NCBI GenBank assembly: GCA_022704885.1
Contig: JAKJFO010000009.1
Span: forward strand, 1-48,249
Direction: 5' to 3'
Length of the DNA: 48,249 nt
From: Candidatus Rifleibacteriota bacterium
GTDB taxonomy: Bacteria > Riflebacteria > Ozemobacteria > Ozemobacterales > Ozemobacteraceae
Shown: positions 22,999-32,243 of the stretch, piece after piece
Position numbering within the stretch: the first letter of the stretch is position 1
Layout of the letters: every line of letters starts with the position of its first letter
The notes under the pieces: generated by a model
What the model was told of the DNA's origin: nothing
The model's input: the letters and a program-made list of their open reading frames with translations, nothing else
The model's database searches: none
Translations under genes and position numbers: made by a program

Positions 22999-23260
22999 GT
23001 GAATTCAGCTTTTCACGCTGCAATTCTTCTATTTCATCGACGCGCGCAAGAAAAGACCCCTCTCTGACATCTGAAATGAAATGACCGATGTGACCAACAG
23101 CGCCACAGGCCTCAATTTCAACGCTGCCATCCGGATTGTTTCGCACCCAGCCACCTATCGGCAGCGCCCGGGCCACACGCCAGACAAAACGCCTGAAGCC
23201 GACGCCCTGAACCCGCCCTCTTACCAGCAGACGAATTCTTATCAGTTCGTTCTCTGCCAT
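22970..23260 (-). CDS. Acylphosphatase
   Basis: 96 residues, the usual size. It hydrolyses acyl phosphates such as carbamoyl phosphate. The phosphate-binding loop VRGRVQGVGFRRF holds the catalytic Arg (residue 23), and WVRNNPDGSVEIEACG the catalytic Asn (residue 41); both are intact. ATG 23260 has a ggag site 7 nt upstream. It starts 2 nt after the stop of the primase-like/ATPase fusion gene, so it is the last gene of that operon; a terminator stem overlaps its stop. The grouping with two pseudoenzyme-like proteins has no obvious metabolic reason. Confidence 0.93.
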   Translation of the reverse strand: MAENELIRIRLLVRGRVQGVGFRRFVWRVARALPIGGWVRNNPDGSVEIEACGAVGHIGHFISDVREGSFLARVDEIEELQREKLNSPPEVIFDIR

Positions 23261-23262
23261 AT

Positions 23263-25143
23263 TTAACTCCTGCTCATAACGGTCGATGCCAGTTCAAAAA
23301 ACCTGACGAAATCAGGCTGATAAAGATACAGCAGCAGGTCGCGACGGCCATTGCGACTATGCAATAACCTCACCAGAGAATAGGTGTCGGTCTTAAGTCT
23401 CTTGCCACCGGCCAGCTGCAGGGCACGTTGTTCGAGACTTCCCACCAGCTGAGCATCGATCTGCCCTTTGAGCAGAGCAACGAACCGGCGCAAATTAACC
23501 TTTTCCGAAAGCATCACCAGCAGCGAATCACAGAAACGCTGGTAACGCGCCAGCAGATTCAGATCTTCTTCTTCTATAAAATGCGGCCTTTTGCCGCATT
23601 TCAGATCGGCATGTACCGAAACGATCACCGTTGTCCGGGCAGTGCCGGCCAGATCGCGCAAAGCCCGCATATTGCCAGAAAAATCTTCATTCAATGCGTT
23701 CTCGCTCACCGACTCAGCGATGATCAGACGCTCGCCATCGCCGGGCAACATGTCGGCGAGCTGCTGCAGGTCAGCTGCCGAAAACTCGCCGCGATTGGTA
23801 TCGACACCAGAAAACACCAGATTTTCGCCAATGCCGTCGGCGAACTTCTCGAGGGCAGCACCATATACCTTTCGGGCCTGTTCAGAGGTAGCACTCGACT
23901 GCAACTGCGCCAGCATATCAGACAGATTGACAACACCGGTCAGAGCGGCCACCCTTGCGGCAAACTCGCGCAGGCCATGTTCATACGACACATAAAGTAC
24001 CGCTACCCGCTTCTGGGCCTGCAGAGCCTGCTGCAACAACAGACTGCCCTTGCCGGTTTCGCGGGGGCCAGTTATGATATGCAGCGCGCCGGCAGCCCAG
24101 CCGCCACCCAGCGACTTGTCGAGGCCGGCCGAAATCGACGGCAGCGTTTTTGGTGGTTCTTTGAGGCTGCCGATACTTTCTGCAATTTCGGTTTTGAGGG
24201 GCTGAAATCTGCCACTGACTGCCTTGGCACCTGCTGCCTTTGCCAGGCTCGATGATTTTGCCCCTTTTCTGGCTACTCCTGGCCATGGCGGCAACGGCAT
24301 CTGCCGGATTTTGTCGGCAAGCCCTGGCACTGGCGGCAGCGGAGTCTGCACGAATTTTACCCAGTTCAGCGTTTCCTGAATGCTCTCCTGGGGCGTGCGC
24401 TTCTTGCTGCAGAAATCGGAGAATGCCGCAATACCATAGGCAAAGTGTGAGGCGCCTACGCTAACCCTTGGCCGATGCAGGGCAGGATGATTACTGCCCG
24501 GCAGCAGAACCCGGTAATCCTTGCTGCATGACTGAACCACGACGGTTCTCAGCGATGTTTTGATGGCACGGCCGCCACTGTCTTTGATGTCGCCAACCGC
24601 TCCGAGCAGGCGATAATAGCTCTGATCGAGATCGTCACTACCCTCAAGTCCGAGAACACCAGCGTGAATTTCGAGACTTATTTCTTCAGGAGTTGCATAG
24701 ATAGCCATGGTTTCCTGTGGAATACCAAGTCGTTTAAGCGCTTCAATGCACTTTACCGTGTCATCATAAACCTGCTGAAATCCCAGAACCTCGGTTGTCG
24801 GCTTATACTGATTACCATTGATCAGTATCAGGCAGTCTTCGGCGGCAAGCAGGCGCTCGAGTTCGCTGGCAGCAGGAAGCTGCGGCAGTCGCCGACCGCC
24901 AATTTCAAGCTGAATTTCTACGCCAGCATAGTCGCAGCCTTCAAACAGCAGATCGCGAGCTTTGCGCACCGCAAAAGCAATGACCATCGGGCCATATAAA
25001 GCGCTGCTCTGTTCAGCACTGAAATAAATACTGCGAAAAGCGCCTTCCGGACAGGATTTGACAAATTCTGGCACCCGCACCAGATCGCTGCGGGTTTCGC
25101 CTCCTTCCATATCTGCCTGATATAGAGAAACGAACTGCTGCAT
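23263..25143 (-). CDS. Degenerate primase-like domain fused to a DnaB/RadA-like ATPase
   Basis: 626 residues; AGGAGG 9 nt before the ATG. The N-terminal part (about 40-245) follows the archaeo-eukaryotic primase (PrimPol) plan: GPMVIAFAV (51-59) where active members have GPLYFDFD; YATPEEISLEIHAGVLGLE (149-167) where they have the SG-KGFHI motif; and RVLLPGSNHP (211-220) matching the RLPNS-HPKTG block. The motif I Asp pair, motif II His and motif III Asp all appear lost. A Pro/Ala-rich linker (about 265-335) leads to a DnaB/RadA/KaiC-like RecA fold (about 336-560): SISAGLDKSLGGGW, P-loop GPRETGKGS (359-367, Gly after the Lys), VLYVSYE, and a Walker B-like LIIAES without Asp. It is probably a nucleic-acid-binding or regulatory relic rather than an active enzyme. 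The primase match is from memory and moderate; the ATPase match is firmer. Confidence 0.6.
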   Translation of the reverse strand: MQQFVSLYQADMEGGETRSDLVRVPEFVKSCPEGAFRSIYFSAEQSSALYGPMVIAFAVRKARDLLFEGCDYAGVEIQLEIGGRRLPQLPAASELERLLAAEDCLILINGNQYKPTTEVLGFQQVYDDTVKCIEALKRLGIPQETMAIYATPEEISLEIHAGVLGLEGSDDLDQSYYRLLGAVGDIKDSGGRAIKTSLRTVVVQSCSKDYRVLLPGSNHPALHRPRVSVGASHFAYGIAAFSDFCSKKRTPQESIQETLNWVKFVQTPLPPVPGLADKIRQMPLPPWPGVARKGAKSSSLAKAAGAKAVSGRFQPLKTEIAESIGSLKEPPKTLPSISAGLDKSLGGGWAAGALHIITGPRETGKGSLLLQQALQAQKRVAVLYVSYEHGLREFAARVAALTGVVNLSDMLAQLQSSATSEQARKVYGAALEKFADGIGENLVFSGVDTNRGEFSAADLQQLADMLPGDGERLIIAESVSENALNEDFSGNMRALRDLAGTARTTVIVSVHADLKCGKRPHFIEEEDLNLLARYQRFCDSLLVMLSEKVNLRRFVALLKGQIDAQLVGSLEQRALQLAGGKRLKTDTYSLVRLLHSRNGRRDLLLYLYQPDFVRFFELASTVMSRS

Positions 25144-25185
25144 TCTGATTGCGCCTCCTGTCAGATCTGGATTCTACTTACCCGT

Positions 25186-26451
25186 TTACTCAACCGGCAT
25201 TCTCACACAGCTGAGCAACCGACGGTGAAAATCTTCGAATGAACTCAGACCAAAAAACATCTCAGCATTTCGGCCAAGCGAAAAGATCGTCATGCCCGAA
25301 TTGGCCAGTTCAATCGTATGACTGGCAAAGCTTACCTGATGGGCACGATTCAGGGCATGTTCGATGATGTTCTCGGCCTTTTCGGTTTCTCCTGCTGCAA
25401 GAGCGCCCAGAATATCGTCGACAGGAAACGCAATACCGTCGTAATAGCGACCAAGAACAGCTGCCGAATCGGCCGGCTTTTTTGCAAGGTCCTGCATCAC
25501 ATCAGGTATTTTCTTGAGATCGTTAACGAAAGCGGCAGGATCGAAATTTGGACCGATCGACCAGCTGCCGGATTCGGGTTCATCTATTACCAGCAGCAGA
25601 GTATCCTTGCGCCCATGCACAAAAGTGACGAGCTGCTGCAGAATGTGATCCTGAATTTTCTTGTGTTCGAGCATCTGCCAGAAAAGGCCTTTGTTGCGGG
25701 CTGCCGCGACCGAACGATAGTTGACGGTCAGAAAAAAGCCTTCGGGAGCGACTGCAAGTCGGCTGACGGCTGATGAGACGAGCTCGGCGAAGCCTGGCTC
25801 GCGCATTGCAACCTTACCCGAAGCCCGTGTCGGCCCATAAAAGCACCCTGCTATTCGCGAACTCTTACTCGTAAACAGTCTTTCCAGCTCAGCAAAAGTC
25901 AGAGCAGAGGGCAGACCGCTGCCTGACGCTGAAGTTATCATGAAGGCGCGCTCTTCGGCTTCTTTGCGGTCAGAAAAGCTCAAAGCCAGATGATAATTGC
26001 TCAGATCGACAGTCTGCTGCGCCGGTTCAGCCTGAATGAAACCGGGCAGAATGAAATTTTCGTCAGAAACCAGTCCGAGGCGGCGGCCCATACGACTGAA
26101 CATCTGCAACAGACTTTCCGAAGAACCTTTCCCCGGGCGAGTCATCGATGGATAGACCGTCTCCAGACCCTGCCACTGGCTGTGAATGCGCCGTCGCGGC
26201 ACCCAGGCCTCATAGAGGGCCGCCGAAGCACCGGTTATACCGGTGCTCGAAAAAATGATAAGATTTCGGGAAGGTTCGCCCAGCAGCAGGCCGCGGCGTC
26301 GGGCAACCGATTCGATCGGCAGCGGTTGAGCGTTAACCGGAGTGATCAGGTCTGTACTGTCGACCGGCACAGGCATGATCTGCTGGGCAAATAGATCACC
26401 AGCCCAAAAAACTGCAGTAACCAGCAACAATCCAATCAGAATATGTCTCAT
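25186..26451 (-). CDS. Secreted alkaline-phosphatase-like pseudoenzyme
   Basis: 421 residues from ATG 26451, set by cggagg 7 nt upstream; the frame reaches 26508 without a site. The signal peptide is MRHILIGLLLVTAVFWAGDLFA. The fold matches PhoA-type alkaline phosphatases: RNLIIFSSTGITG (62-74) for the KNIILLIGDGMG strand; APEGFFLTVNYRSVAAARN (235-253) for the KGFFLQVEG..ID...H block; DTLLLVIDEPESG (283-295) for NTLVIVTADH; and FASHTIELANSGMTIFSLGRNAEMFFG for the late HTG segment. By eye the metal ligands corresponding to E. coli Asp51, Glu322, Asp327, His331 and His370 are replaced by Thr70, Asn244, Ala249, Asn253 and Glu291; only Asp290 and His378 (Asp369, His412) remain. I see no TDSA nucleophile motif. 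A binding or structural role is likely. Confidence 0.75.
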   Translation of the reverse strand: MRHILIGLLLVTAVFWAGDLFAQQIMPVPVDSTDLITPVNAQPLPIESVARRRGLLLGEPSRNLIIFSSTGITGASAALYEAWVPRRRIHSQWQGLETVYPSMTRPGKGSSESLLQMFSRMGRRLGLVSDENFILPGFIQAEPAQQTVDLSNYHLALSFSDRKEAEERAFMITSASGSGLPSALTFAELERLFTSKSSRIAGCFYGPTRASGKVAMREPGFAELVSSAVSRLAVAPEGFFLTVNYRSVAAARNKGLFWQMLEHKKIQDHILQQLVTFVHGRKDTLLLVIDEPESGSWSIGPNFDPAAFVNDLKKIPDVMQDLAKKPADSAAVLGRYYDGIAFPVDDILGALAAGETEKAENIIEHALNRAHQVSFASHTIELANSGMTIFSLGRNAEMFFGLSSFEDFHRRLLSCVRMPVE

Positions 26452-26479
26452 TTTGGTTCCTCCGGTTTTATCTGTGTAT

Positions 26480-26508
26480 ATCTTAGCGGAAACAACCGGA
26501 CACTGCAA
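26480..26508 (-). promoter_or_regulatory. Sigma70-like promoter of the pseudo-phosphatase operon
   Basis: On the minus strand TTGCAG (26508-26503), 17 nt, TAAGAT (26485-26480). Each hexamer has four matches. It lies about 29 nt before the ATG at 26451, leaving room for the cggagg site. No equally good match was seen for the divergent A2M gene. Confidence 0.6.
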
Positions 26509-26570
26509 GAAAGATGAAAAATCTCATTTTTTGCGCTAGAATGGTAACAAATTTATCGAGAGGTAAACAA

Positions 26571-29500
26571 ATGACCAGAAACGCCTTTCTCTGCTGTTTT
26601 TCGGTTCTATGTTGTCTTCTTCTGCTTTGCTCCACCGGCATGGCAGCAGAAGCCTTCAGTTTCATCCACAATTTTTCTGTTTCCGGCGATGTACAGCCGG
26701 AAAACTGGCGCCTGAAGCTGGAATTCAACCGTCCAGTTTCTATTCTCGAAATCTCAAAACGCATATCATGCCGTCAGAATGGCACAAACAGCAGAATCAA
26801 GGTAGTCAATGCCACCTCTTTTGAGGCCGAAAACCAGAAAAAATCATTGCCTCCCGAACGCAACATTTTCATTATCGGCCCGGCCGACAAGGATCCCGCC
26901 ACCGGCACCTGGGAGATTACCGTCGCCAAAGGCATAATCGCGGCAGAGAGCAAAGAAGTCATAGCCAACAGCACAACGATCAAATTTTCCACCACTGATG
27001 CAATCACCATGTCATCCATGGAACCATTCTTTGACAGCCCTGACCAGAAAGGCGTTTATTTTGATCTCAGTGATGATGTTAAAGACTACAAACTGGCACG
27101 GCATGTCAAAATTACACCGCCCATCGGATATTTTAAGGTAAGCAAGCAGTATTACAGCAATCGCAACCGCTATCGCGTAGTCGGCAAATTCGCCACTGAT
27201 TCGAAATACAAACTGGAAATCGTTGGCGGCAGCGTTGAGGGTGAAAACCAGCTTCTGGCCAATTTCTCAGTGGACTTCATAGCTGTCGGGCCGCAGCCGC
27301 AAATCTCATTTGCCGTCGATCGCTCGGTAATCGAGCTGAAGAGTCGCCAGCTTGTTCCTTTAAGCTTTACCAGAGTAGGCAACTTCAAATGTCAGCTCAC
27401 CAAAGTTCCTGCCTTCTTCGGGCCGGCCCTCGATTCAATCACCGCATTTGCCGAAGCCGAAGAAAAAAGGCCGCAGGATTCAGATGGAATGCGCCTCGGC
27501 ACCAGCGCAGCAATGAACATTGAAACTGCTGCTGCCGAACTTGACAGCCTGATGGTCAGCTTTGTCAAACAACACGAAGCACTCAAACAAATCACCGACA
27601 CGCAAGTTGCCGGCACGCTCAAGAACTTTCTGGCACCTGAGTTTTCGTCCGAGGGCAAAGCTTTTCTGGGTACCGAAAACCCTGACCGCGAACATTTCTT
27701 CTCGCTGCCTCTCGACTATCGCTCTGAACCGGAAAAGGGCGGTTCGGTAATCGTAAGAGCCGGAGAAATAGAAGGATACAACCGACGGGCAACCCGGCTG
27801 TTTCAGATAACCGACCTGTCGATCACCTATAAATTCGGGCGTAATGATCTGCTTCTCTGGGTTACCTCGCTCGAAACCGGCCGACCGGTTGCCGAAGCCT
27901 CGATCATGCTGCTCGACCGCAACGGCCTCTCGATTATGGTTGGCAAAACCGATCGCGACGGTATTATCAGAGTAAATCAGGACACCGAATACCCGATCAT
28001 ATTGATTGAGAACGACACTCCGAAGCCAGGCCGGGCAAAGCTGAAAATCTGCGACCTGATTATCGCAGCAGCGGCAACCCCTTCCGACAGCTGCTTCATC
28101 AGGCTGACGACAAACCGCATCTATCCTTCGTCAATAGATCAGTCCAGTCCCGATATGCGCGGGCAGCTTTCTGCCAATGCCGGCATATTTACTGAGCGCG
28201 GCGTCTATCGGCCCGGCGAAACCGTTTTCTGGAAAACAACCGTCCGTGAATACCTCAACAACAATATTGTTGCGCCGGCCGGCATGAAAGTTACCGTAAG
28301 TATAAAAACTTCGCGTTCAGAAACTATTTACGAAAAAGAACACGAACTCAACGAATTCGGCACCTGTTCTGGTTCGCTTTTGATCAAGACCTACCAGCCT
28401 CTTGGTCAGTATAATATCAAAGTCACCAGAAACACTGACAAATCAGAAGCTGAAGATGACAAACGTGACCCTGCCTGGGACAACCTCATGAGTCGCGCAC
28501 CGCAGAAGCCAGCAAAAACTGGCGACAATGAAGAAAACAGTGACAACACTGTAATGGTATGCCAGACCAGCTTCCAGGTGCAGGAATTTGAACCGCCGCG
28601 CCATTTTGTAACTCTCGAAATGAACCGCGAAAAGCGCACTGTGCGCCATATCGTCGGCAAGGACAGCGAGCAGAATTATCTTGTCTGCAGGATCAAAGGC
28701 AACTATTACAGCGGCGGCCCGGTTCGCCATGCCAAAGTGCAATGGACAGCACATCTTACCGAGCGCACCTCTACTCCGGCCGGTTTCAGCCTTTACCACT
28801 TCGGCAACAACGATACGCAAAAAGAACTTATCGAATCTGGAAACTCTGTTCTCAGCAAAGATGGCGAACTGGCAATAGCCCTGCCAATTTCAAATTCTGT
28901 GCTGAACGGTCTCAACAGCATCGAAATCTCTGCCACTGTTCTCGATGTCGATGCCCGTCCCTCTACTGCTGTCAGCCGTTTTTCTCCAGATCCGCTTTAT
29001 CGTGTCGGTATCGCCAGATTGCCGGCTACTCTTGCTCAGGGCGAAGAATTCCCGGTGCAGATAATTGCCATCGACAAGAATGGCCAGAAACTCGAACGCG
29101 GCGAAATACAACTCGAGATCATGCGCAAACGCTATTTCTACAGTCAGAAGCGCAACAGCGACGGCGGCATTTATTACAGCTGGACCAGCGGCTGGACGCG
29201 CAGTCACAATACGAAACAGAGCATCAGGGATGGCATAGCGACCTTCGACCTGATACTTGCCGAAGGCGGAGATTATATGCTGCTCGCGACTTACGGGAGC
29301 GGCAGTGAAGAAGCAAAGGCCGCCATGAGCTTCTATGTCGATTATTCCTATTCGAGCTTCGAAGATTATGCTGGGCGTGACCGCATGCGCAGCGAAAACG
29401 AGATTTTCCTGATGCCAGACCGCGAAGTTGCAGCGGTTAATGACAAGATCAAAATTCGTTATTCTCTGCCGAAAATATGCGAATACGCTCTGCTCACCAA

Positions 29501-32156
29501 AGAATCAGACGGCATCATCAATGCCAGAGTCATCAAGCTCGACAAGGCGCAGGGCGAGTTCATCGAAACACTCACCGAAGCTGCCCGACCCAACGTCTAC
29601 ATCGGACTTATCGCCCCGGCAACACGCGGCGAGTTCCCGCTGTATGTCAGTGATGTCGACAGCAATTATCCGCGTGCCTACTATGGTTACACCAATATCA
29701 AAGTGCAGAACAGCGTCGACAGTATTTCTGTAGCGATCGCGCCCGAGCAGACCGGCGAACTCAAGGCAGAGCCCGGCGACCAGCAGAAGATCAGCTTCGT
29801 GGTAACTGACCGCAATGGCAAGCCAGCTGACGTCGAAATGGCTGTCTGCGTTGTTGACGAAGCCATACTTGCGCTGACCGGCTATCTGACTCCCAATCTG
29901 AGTTCACTCAATGACTTTCTGCTGCCGCTCAGCGTATTCACCGGCGACCTGCGCACTTCACTGATCAGCCAGGATCTCTATCGGCTGATTTCTACCCGCG
30001 CGCTCACCGGTGGTGACGGCGGCGCCGGAGCAATCGCTTCTGACCTTGATTCGCGCAAAGACTTCCGGCCGGTTGCCTACTGGAACGCAGGTCTGCGCAC
30101 TGACGCCAACGGCCGCTGCGAAATCGAATTCAAGCTGCCCGACAGCATGACTTCTTATCGCATCTATGCCGTCGCCCTCGACCGCGGTACCGCGTTCAAT
30201 TCGAAAGACAGACAACTCAAGGTCAGCCGGGAATTCTATCTTGAACCGGCTCTGCCAAGGTTCATGACCGCCGGCGACAAGGCTGTTCTGCCGGTAGCCG
30301 TCAGCAACAAGGGTTCTCAGAGTGGCCAGGCCGAAATCTCAGTGGTCGAAGCAGCCAATCTGGCAGCCAGTCCCGGTAAAAACGGCATCAGCCTCGAATC
30401 ATTCACCAACTCAGTCAGCAAACTCACTCTCGAAGCCGACAACGGCGCCGGCGAAGCCAAACTCGTTCTATCAGGTTCATTCAAAGGACTGACCGATTCA
30501 ATCAGCCGCACCCTGCCGGTAAATCCGGCCGCTACAATCATCAACCGCAATCTCTCAGGTCACTTTACCGGCACGCATCAGATCAAGCCCGACATGCCAA
30601 AGTATCTCGCCAATATGAGCCAGGCTGCCACAAAAGGTACTATTCATGGCCGCCTCAACATCTCAACCACACCATGGCCAAGACTGGCACCAGCACTCCG
30701 CTACCTGATGCGCTACCCATACGGCTGTCTCGAACAGGTCAGCTCTGGCATCATTCCGCTGGCCGGCTTGCGTAGTCTCGCCAGAGAAGGACGCCTGCCC
30801 GGCTACAGTCTTGTCGATATCGACAAGTTTATTGAAGGTGGCTTCGACAAGCTCATGAAGATGCAGAGGGCCACTGGCGGTTTCTCTTATTGGCCATCAC
30901 AATATTCTGAATCCTGGTGGGGAACTCAGTATGCCGTGTTCGCCATGACCATTGCCAAAAAATCAGGCTATGCCGTAGATGAAGAGCGGTTGCAGGCTGG
31001 GCTCGACTTTATTCGTCAAAGCCTGTTCAAGAACAACAACGATGAACGCTTTTCAGACGGCATTCTGGCCATGGCCGTGGTTAATCTCGCCATGAACAGC
31101 AAGATTTCGGCAGCGGATCTGGATACTCTCAAAAAGCGCTTTGCTGAAGTCGGCAAAGAATCGGCACCGCTGATGCTCTGGGCTGAAGCACTCAATGGAC
31201 AGACTCCCATCGAAGAACTGCAGGCCAGGCTCGCCAAAATCAAACCGGCCGTGCGAGATATTTCTTATGGATGGCAATACACACCAACCCGACACGATGC
31301 CCTGCTCCTGCTGACATGCCTTGCCCTCAAGGGTAACGACAAAATAGCTGACGATCTTTCCGGCAGGTTGCTGAACAGTCTGGGTGAAAACGGTTACTGG
31401 AGTTCGACTGCCGATACCGGTCTGGCGCTGTATGCGCTGGCAGAGTATTTCAAGTCGCGTAACACTGAATTTGCCAGTAACGTTGATTTCGTTCTGATTA
31501 CAGCCGCCGGCAAAGAGTCACTCAACAGCGGTCAGTTCGGAGTCACCCGTGAGATCAGCAATGAACTTCTGCTCAATCCTGAAGGAATAACCATAGAAGG
31601 GCCGGGCAAGATTATGCTTAGCTACAGCCTTGAATACAGCTATCCTGACGAAACTGACCGCACCGAAGCTGTAAACAAAGGTTTCTCAATCGAAAAGAAA
31701 TTCGAAAACCTCAGCGGCAGTGAAGAAATTCGCGTAGGTGATATAATCAAAGCTACAGTCGAATTCGAAGATGACTTCGGCAAAGGCACCTGGTTTGGCA
31801 CCAGACTCAACCATCTTGCCATCGAAGATCCGATCCCGGCAGGCTTTATCGCCATCAATCCAAACCTCAAAAACGACACGATACCTTCTGATGCCGATAA
31901 GGAAAACGAAGAGTATTACTGCGACTGGTCATTCGGAGCCTATACCTTCTATGCCGATCATCGCGAACTGCGCAACGACCGTCTGCTGGCCTTCAAAGAT
32001 CGCGCCTGGGCAGGACGCTTCCGCCTGGTATATTATCTGCGGGCAGTTTGCGAAGGAACCTTCAAAATGAAACCCAGCCAGATCGGCCTGATGTATAACC
32101 CCGAGTATTACGGCATGTCGATACCCAAAACCATCACCGTGCTGCCGGCTCAGTAA
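26571..32156 (+). CDS. Bacterial alpha-2-macroglobulin (thioester type)
   Basis: 1861 residues from ATG 26571 (gagagg 7 nt upstream; the frame from 26514 lacks a site). A Sec signal peptide ends near GMAA-EA; there is no usable lipobox, unlike E. coli YfhM. Macroglobulin domains are recognisable by ERGVYRPGETVFWKT (about 545-560), IAPEQTGELKAEPGDQQKISF and FKLPDSMTSYRIYAVAL. The thioester motif GCLEQ is intact at Cys1386, followed by the alpha/alpha toroid (thioester domain) and a C-terminal receptor-binding-like domain. Such proteins trap proteases in the periplasm and are classically paired with PBP1C, which follows here. The thioester and MG order are typical; the protein is longer than most. 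Confidence 0.95.
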   Translation: MTRNAFLCCFSVLCCLLLLCSTGMAAEAFSFIHNFSVSGDVQPENWRLKLEFNRPVSILEISKRISCRQNGTNSRIKVVNATSFEAENQKKSLPPERNIFIIGPADKDPATGTWEITVAKGIIAAESKEVIANSTTIKFSTTDAITMSSMEPFFDSPDQKGVYFDLSDDVKDYKLARHVKITPPIGYFKVSKQYYSNRNRYRVVGKFATDSKYKLEIVGGSVEGENQLLANFSVDFIAVGPQPQISFAVDRSVIELKSRQLVPLSFTRVGNFKCQLTKVPAFFGPALDSITAFAEAEEKRPQDSDGMRLGTSAAMNIETAAAELDSLMVSFVKQHEALKQITDTQVAGTLKNFLAPEFSSEGKAFLGTENPDREHFFSLPLDYRSEPEKGGSVIVRAGEIEGYNRRATRLFQITDLSITYKFGRNDLLLWVTSLETGRPVAEASIMLLDRNGLSIMVGKTDRDGIIRVNQDTEYPIILIENDTPKPGRAKLKICDLIIAAAATPSDSCFIRLTTNRIYPSSIDQSSPDMRGQLSANAGIFTERGVYRPGETVFWKTTVREYLNNNIVAPAGMKVTVSIKTSRSETIYEKEHELNEFGTCSGSLLIKTYQPLGQYNIKVTRNTDKSEAEDDKRDPAWDNLMSRAPQKPAKTGDNEENSDNTVMVCQTSFQVQEFEPPRHFVTLEMNREKRTVRHIVGKDSEQNYLVCRIKGNYYSGGPVRHAKVQWTAHLTERTSTPAGFSLYHFGNNDTQKELIESGNSVLSKDGELAIALPISNSVLNGLNSIEISATVLDVDARPSTAVSRFSPDPLYRVGIARLPATLAQGEEFPVQIIAIDKNGQKLERGEIQLEIMRKRYFYSQKRNSDGGIYYSWTSGWTRSHNTKQSIRDGIATFDLILAEGGDYMLLATYGSGSEEAKAAMSFYVDYSYSSFEDYAGRDRMRSENEIFLMPDREVAAVNDKIKIRYSLPKICEYALLTKESDGIINARVIKLDKAQGEFIETLTEAARPNVYIGLIAPATRGEFPLYVSDVDSNYPRAYYGYTNIKVQNSVDSISVAIAPEQTGELKAEPGDQQKISFVVTDRNGKPADVEMAVCVVDEAILALTGYLTPNLSSLNDFLLPLSVFTGDLRTSLISQDLYRLISTRALTGGDGGAGAIASDLDSRKDFRPVAYWNAGLRTDANGRCEIEFKLPDSMTSYRIYAVALDRGTAFNSKDRQLKVSREFYLEPALPRFMTAGDKAVLPVAVSNKGSQSGQAEISVVEAANLAASPGKNGISLESFTNSVSKLTLEADNGAGEAKLVLSGSFKGLTDSISRTLPVNPAATIINRNLSGHFTGTHQIKPDMPKYLANMSQAATKGTIHGRLNISTTPWPRLAPALRYLMRYPYGCLEQVSSGIIPLAGLRSLAREGRLPGYSLVDIDKFIEGGFDKLMKMQRATGGFSYWPSQYSESWWGTQYAVFAMTIAKKSGYAVDEERLQAGLDFIRQSLFKNNNDERFSDGILAMAVVNLAMNSKISAADLDTLKKRFAEVGKESAPLMLWAEALNGQTPIEELQARLAKIKPAVRDISYGWQYTPTRHDALLLLTCLALKGNDKIADDLSGRLLNSLGENGYWSSTADTGLALYALAEYFKSRNTEFASNVDFVLITAAGKESLNSGQFGVTREISNELLLNPEGITIEGPGKIMLSYSLEYSYPDETDRTEAVNKGFSIEKKFENLSGSEEIRVGDIIKATVEFEDDFGKGTWFGTRLNHLAIEDPIPAGFIAINPNLKNDTIPSDADKENEEYYCDWSFGAYTFYADHRELRNDRLLAFKDRAWAGRFRLVYYLRAVCEGTFKMKPSQIGLMYNPEYYGMSIPKTITVLPAQ

Positions 32157-32177
32157 ACCGCGACCCGAACACCTGTC

Positions 32178-32212
32178 GGCCGGCAGCCCGAAAACGGCTG
32201 CCGGCCTTCTTT
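32178..32212 (+). terminator. Terminator between the A2M and PBP1C genes
   Basis: ggccggcagcc (32178-32188) pairs perfectly with ggctgccggcc (32196-32206), loop of 7 nt, followed by ttcttt. An 11-bp GC stem; the T-run is interrupted, so read-through to pbpC is possible. Confidence 0.75.
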
Positions 32213-32243
32213 ATGGCTGCTATCCCGCCGGGAGCCCGGATAA

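Noticed and set aside
22052..24999. Large open frames on the strand opposite the Mur ligase, B3/B4 and fusion genes
   Set aside because: Shadows of real genes: no ribosome sites, odd composition, and the opposite frames have clear families.
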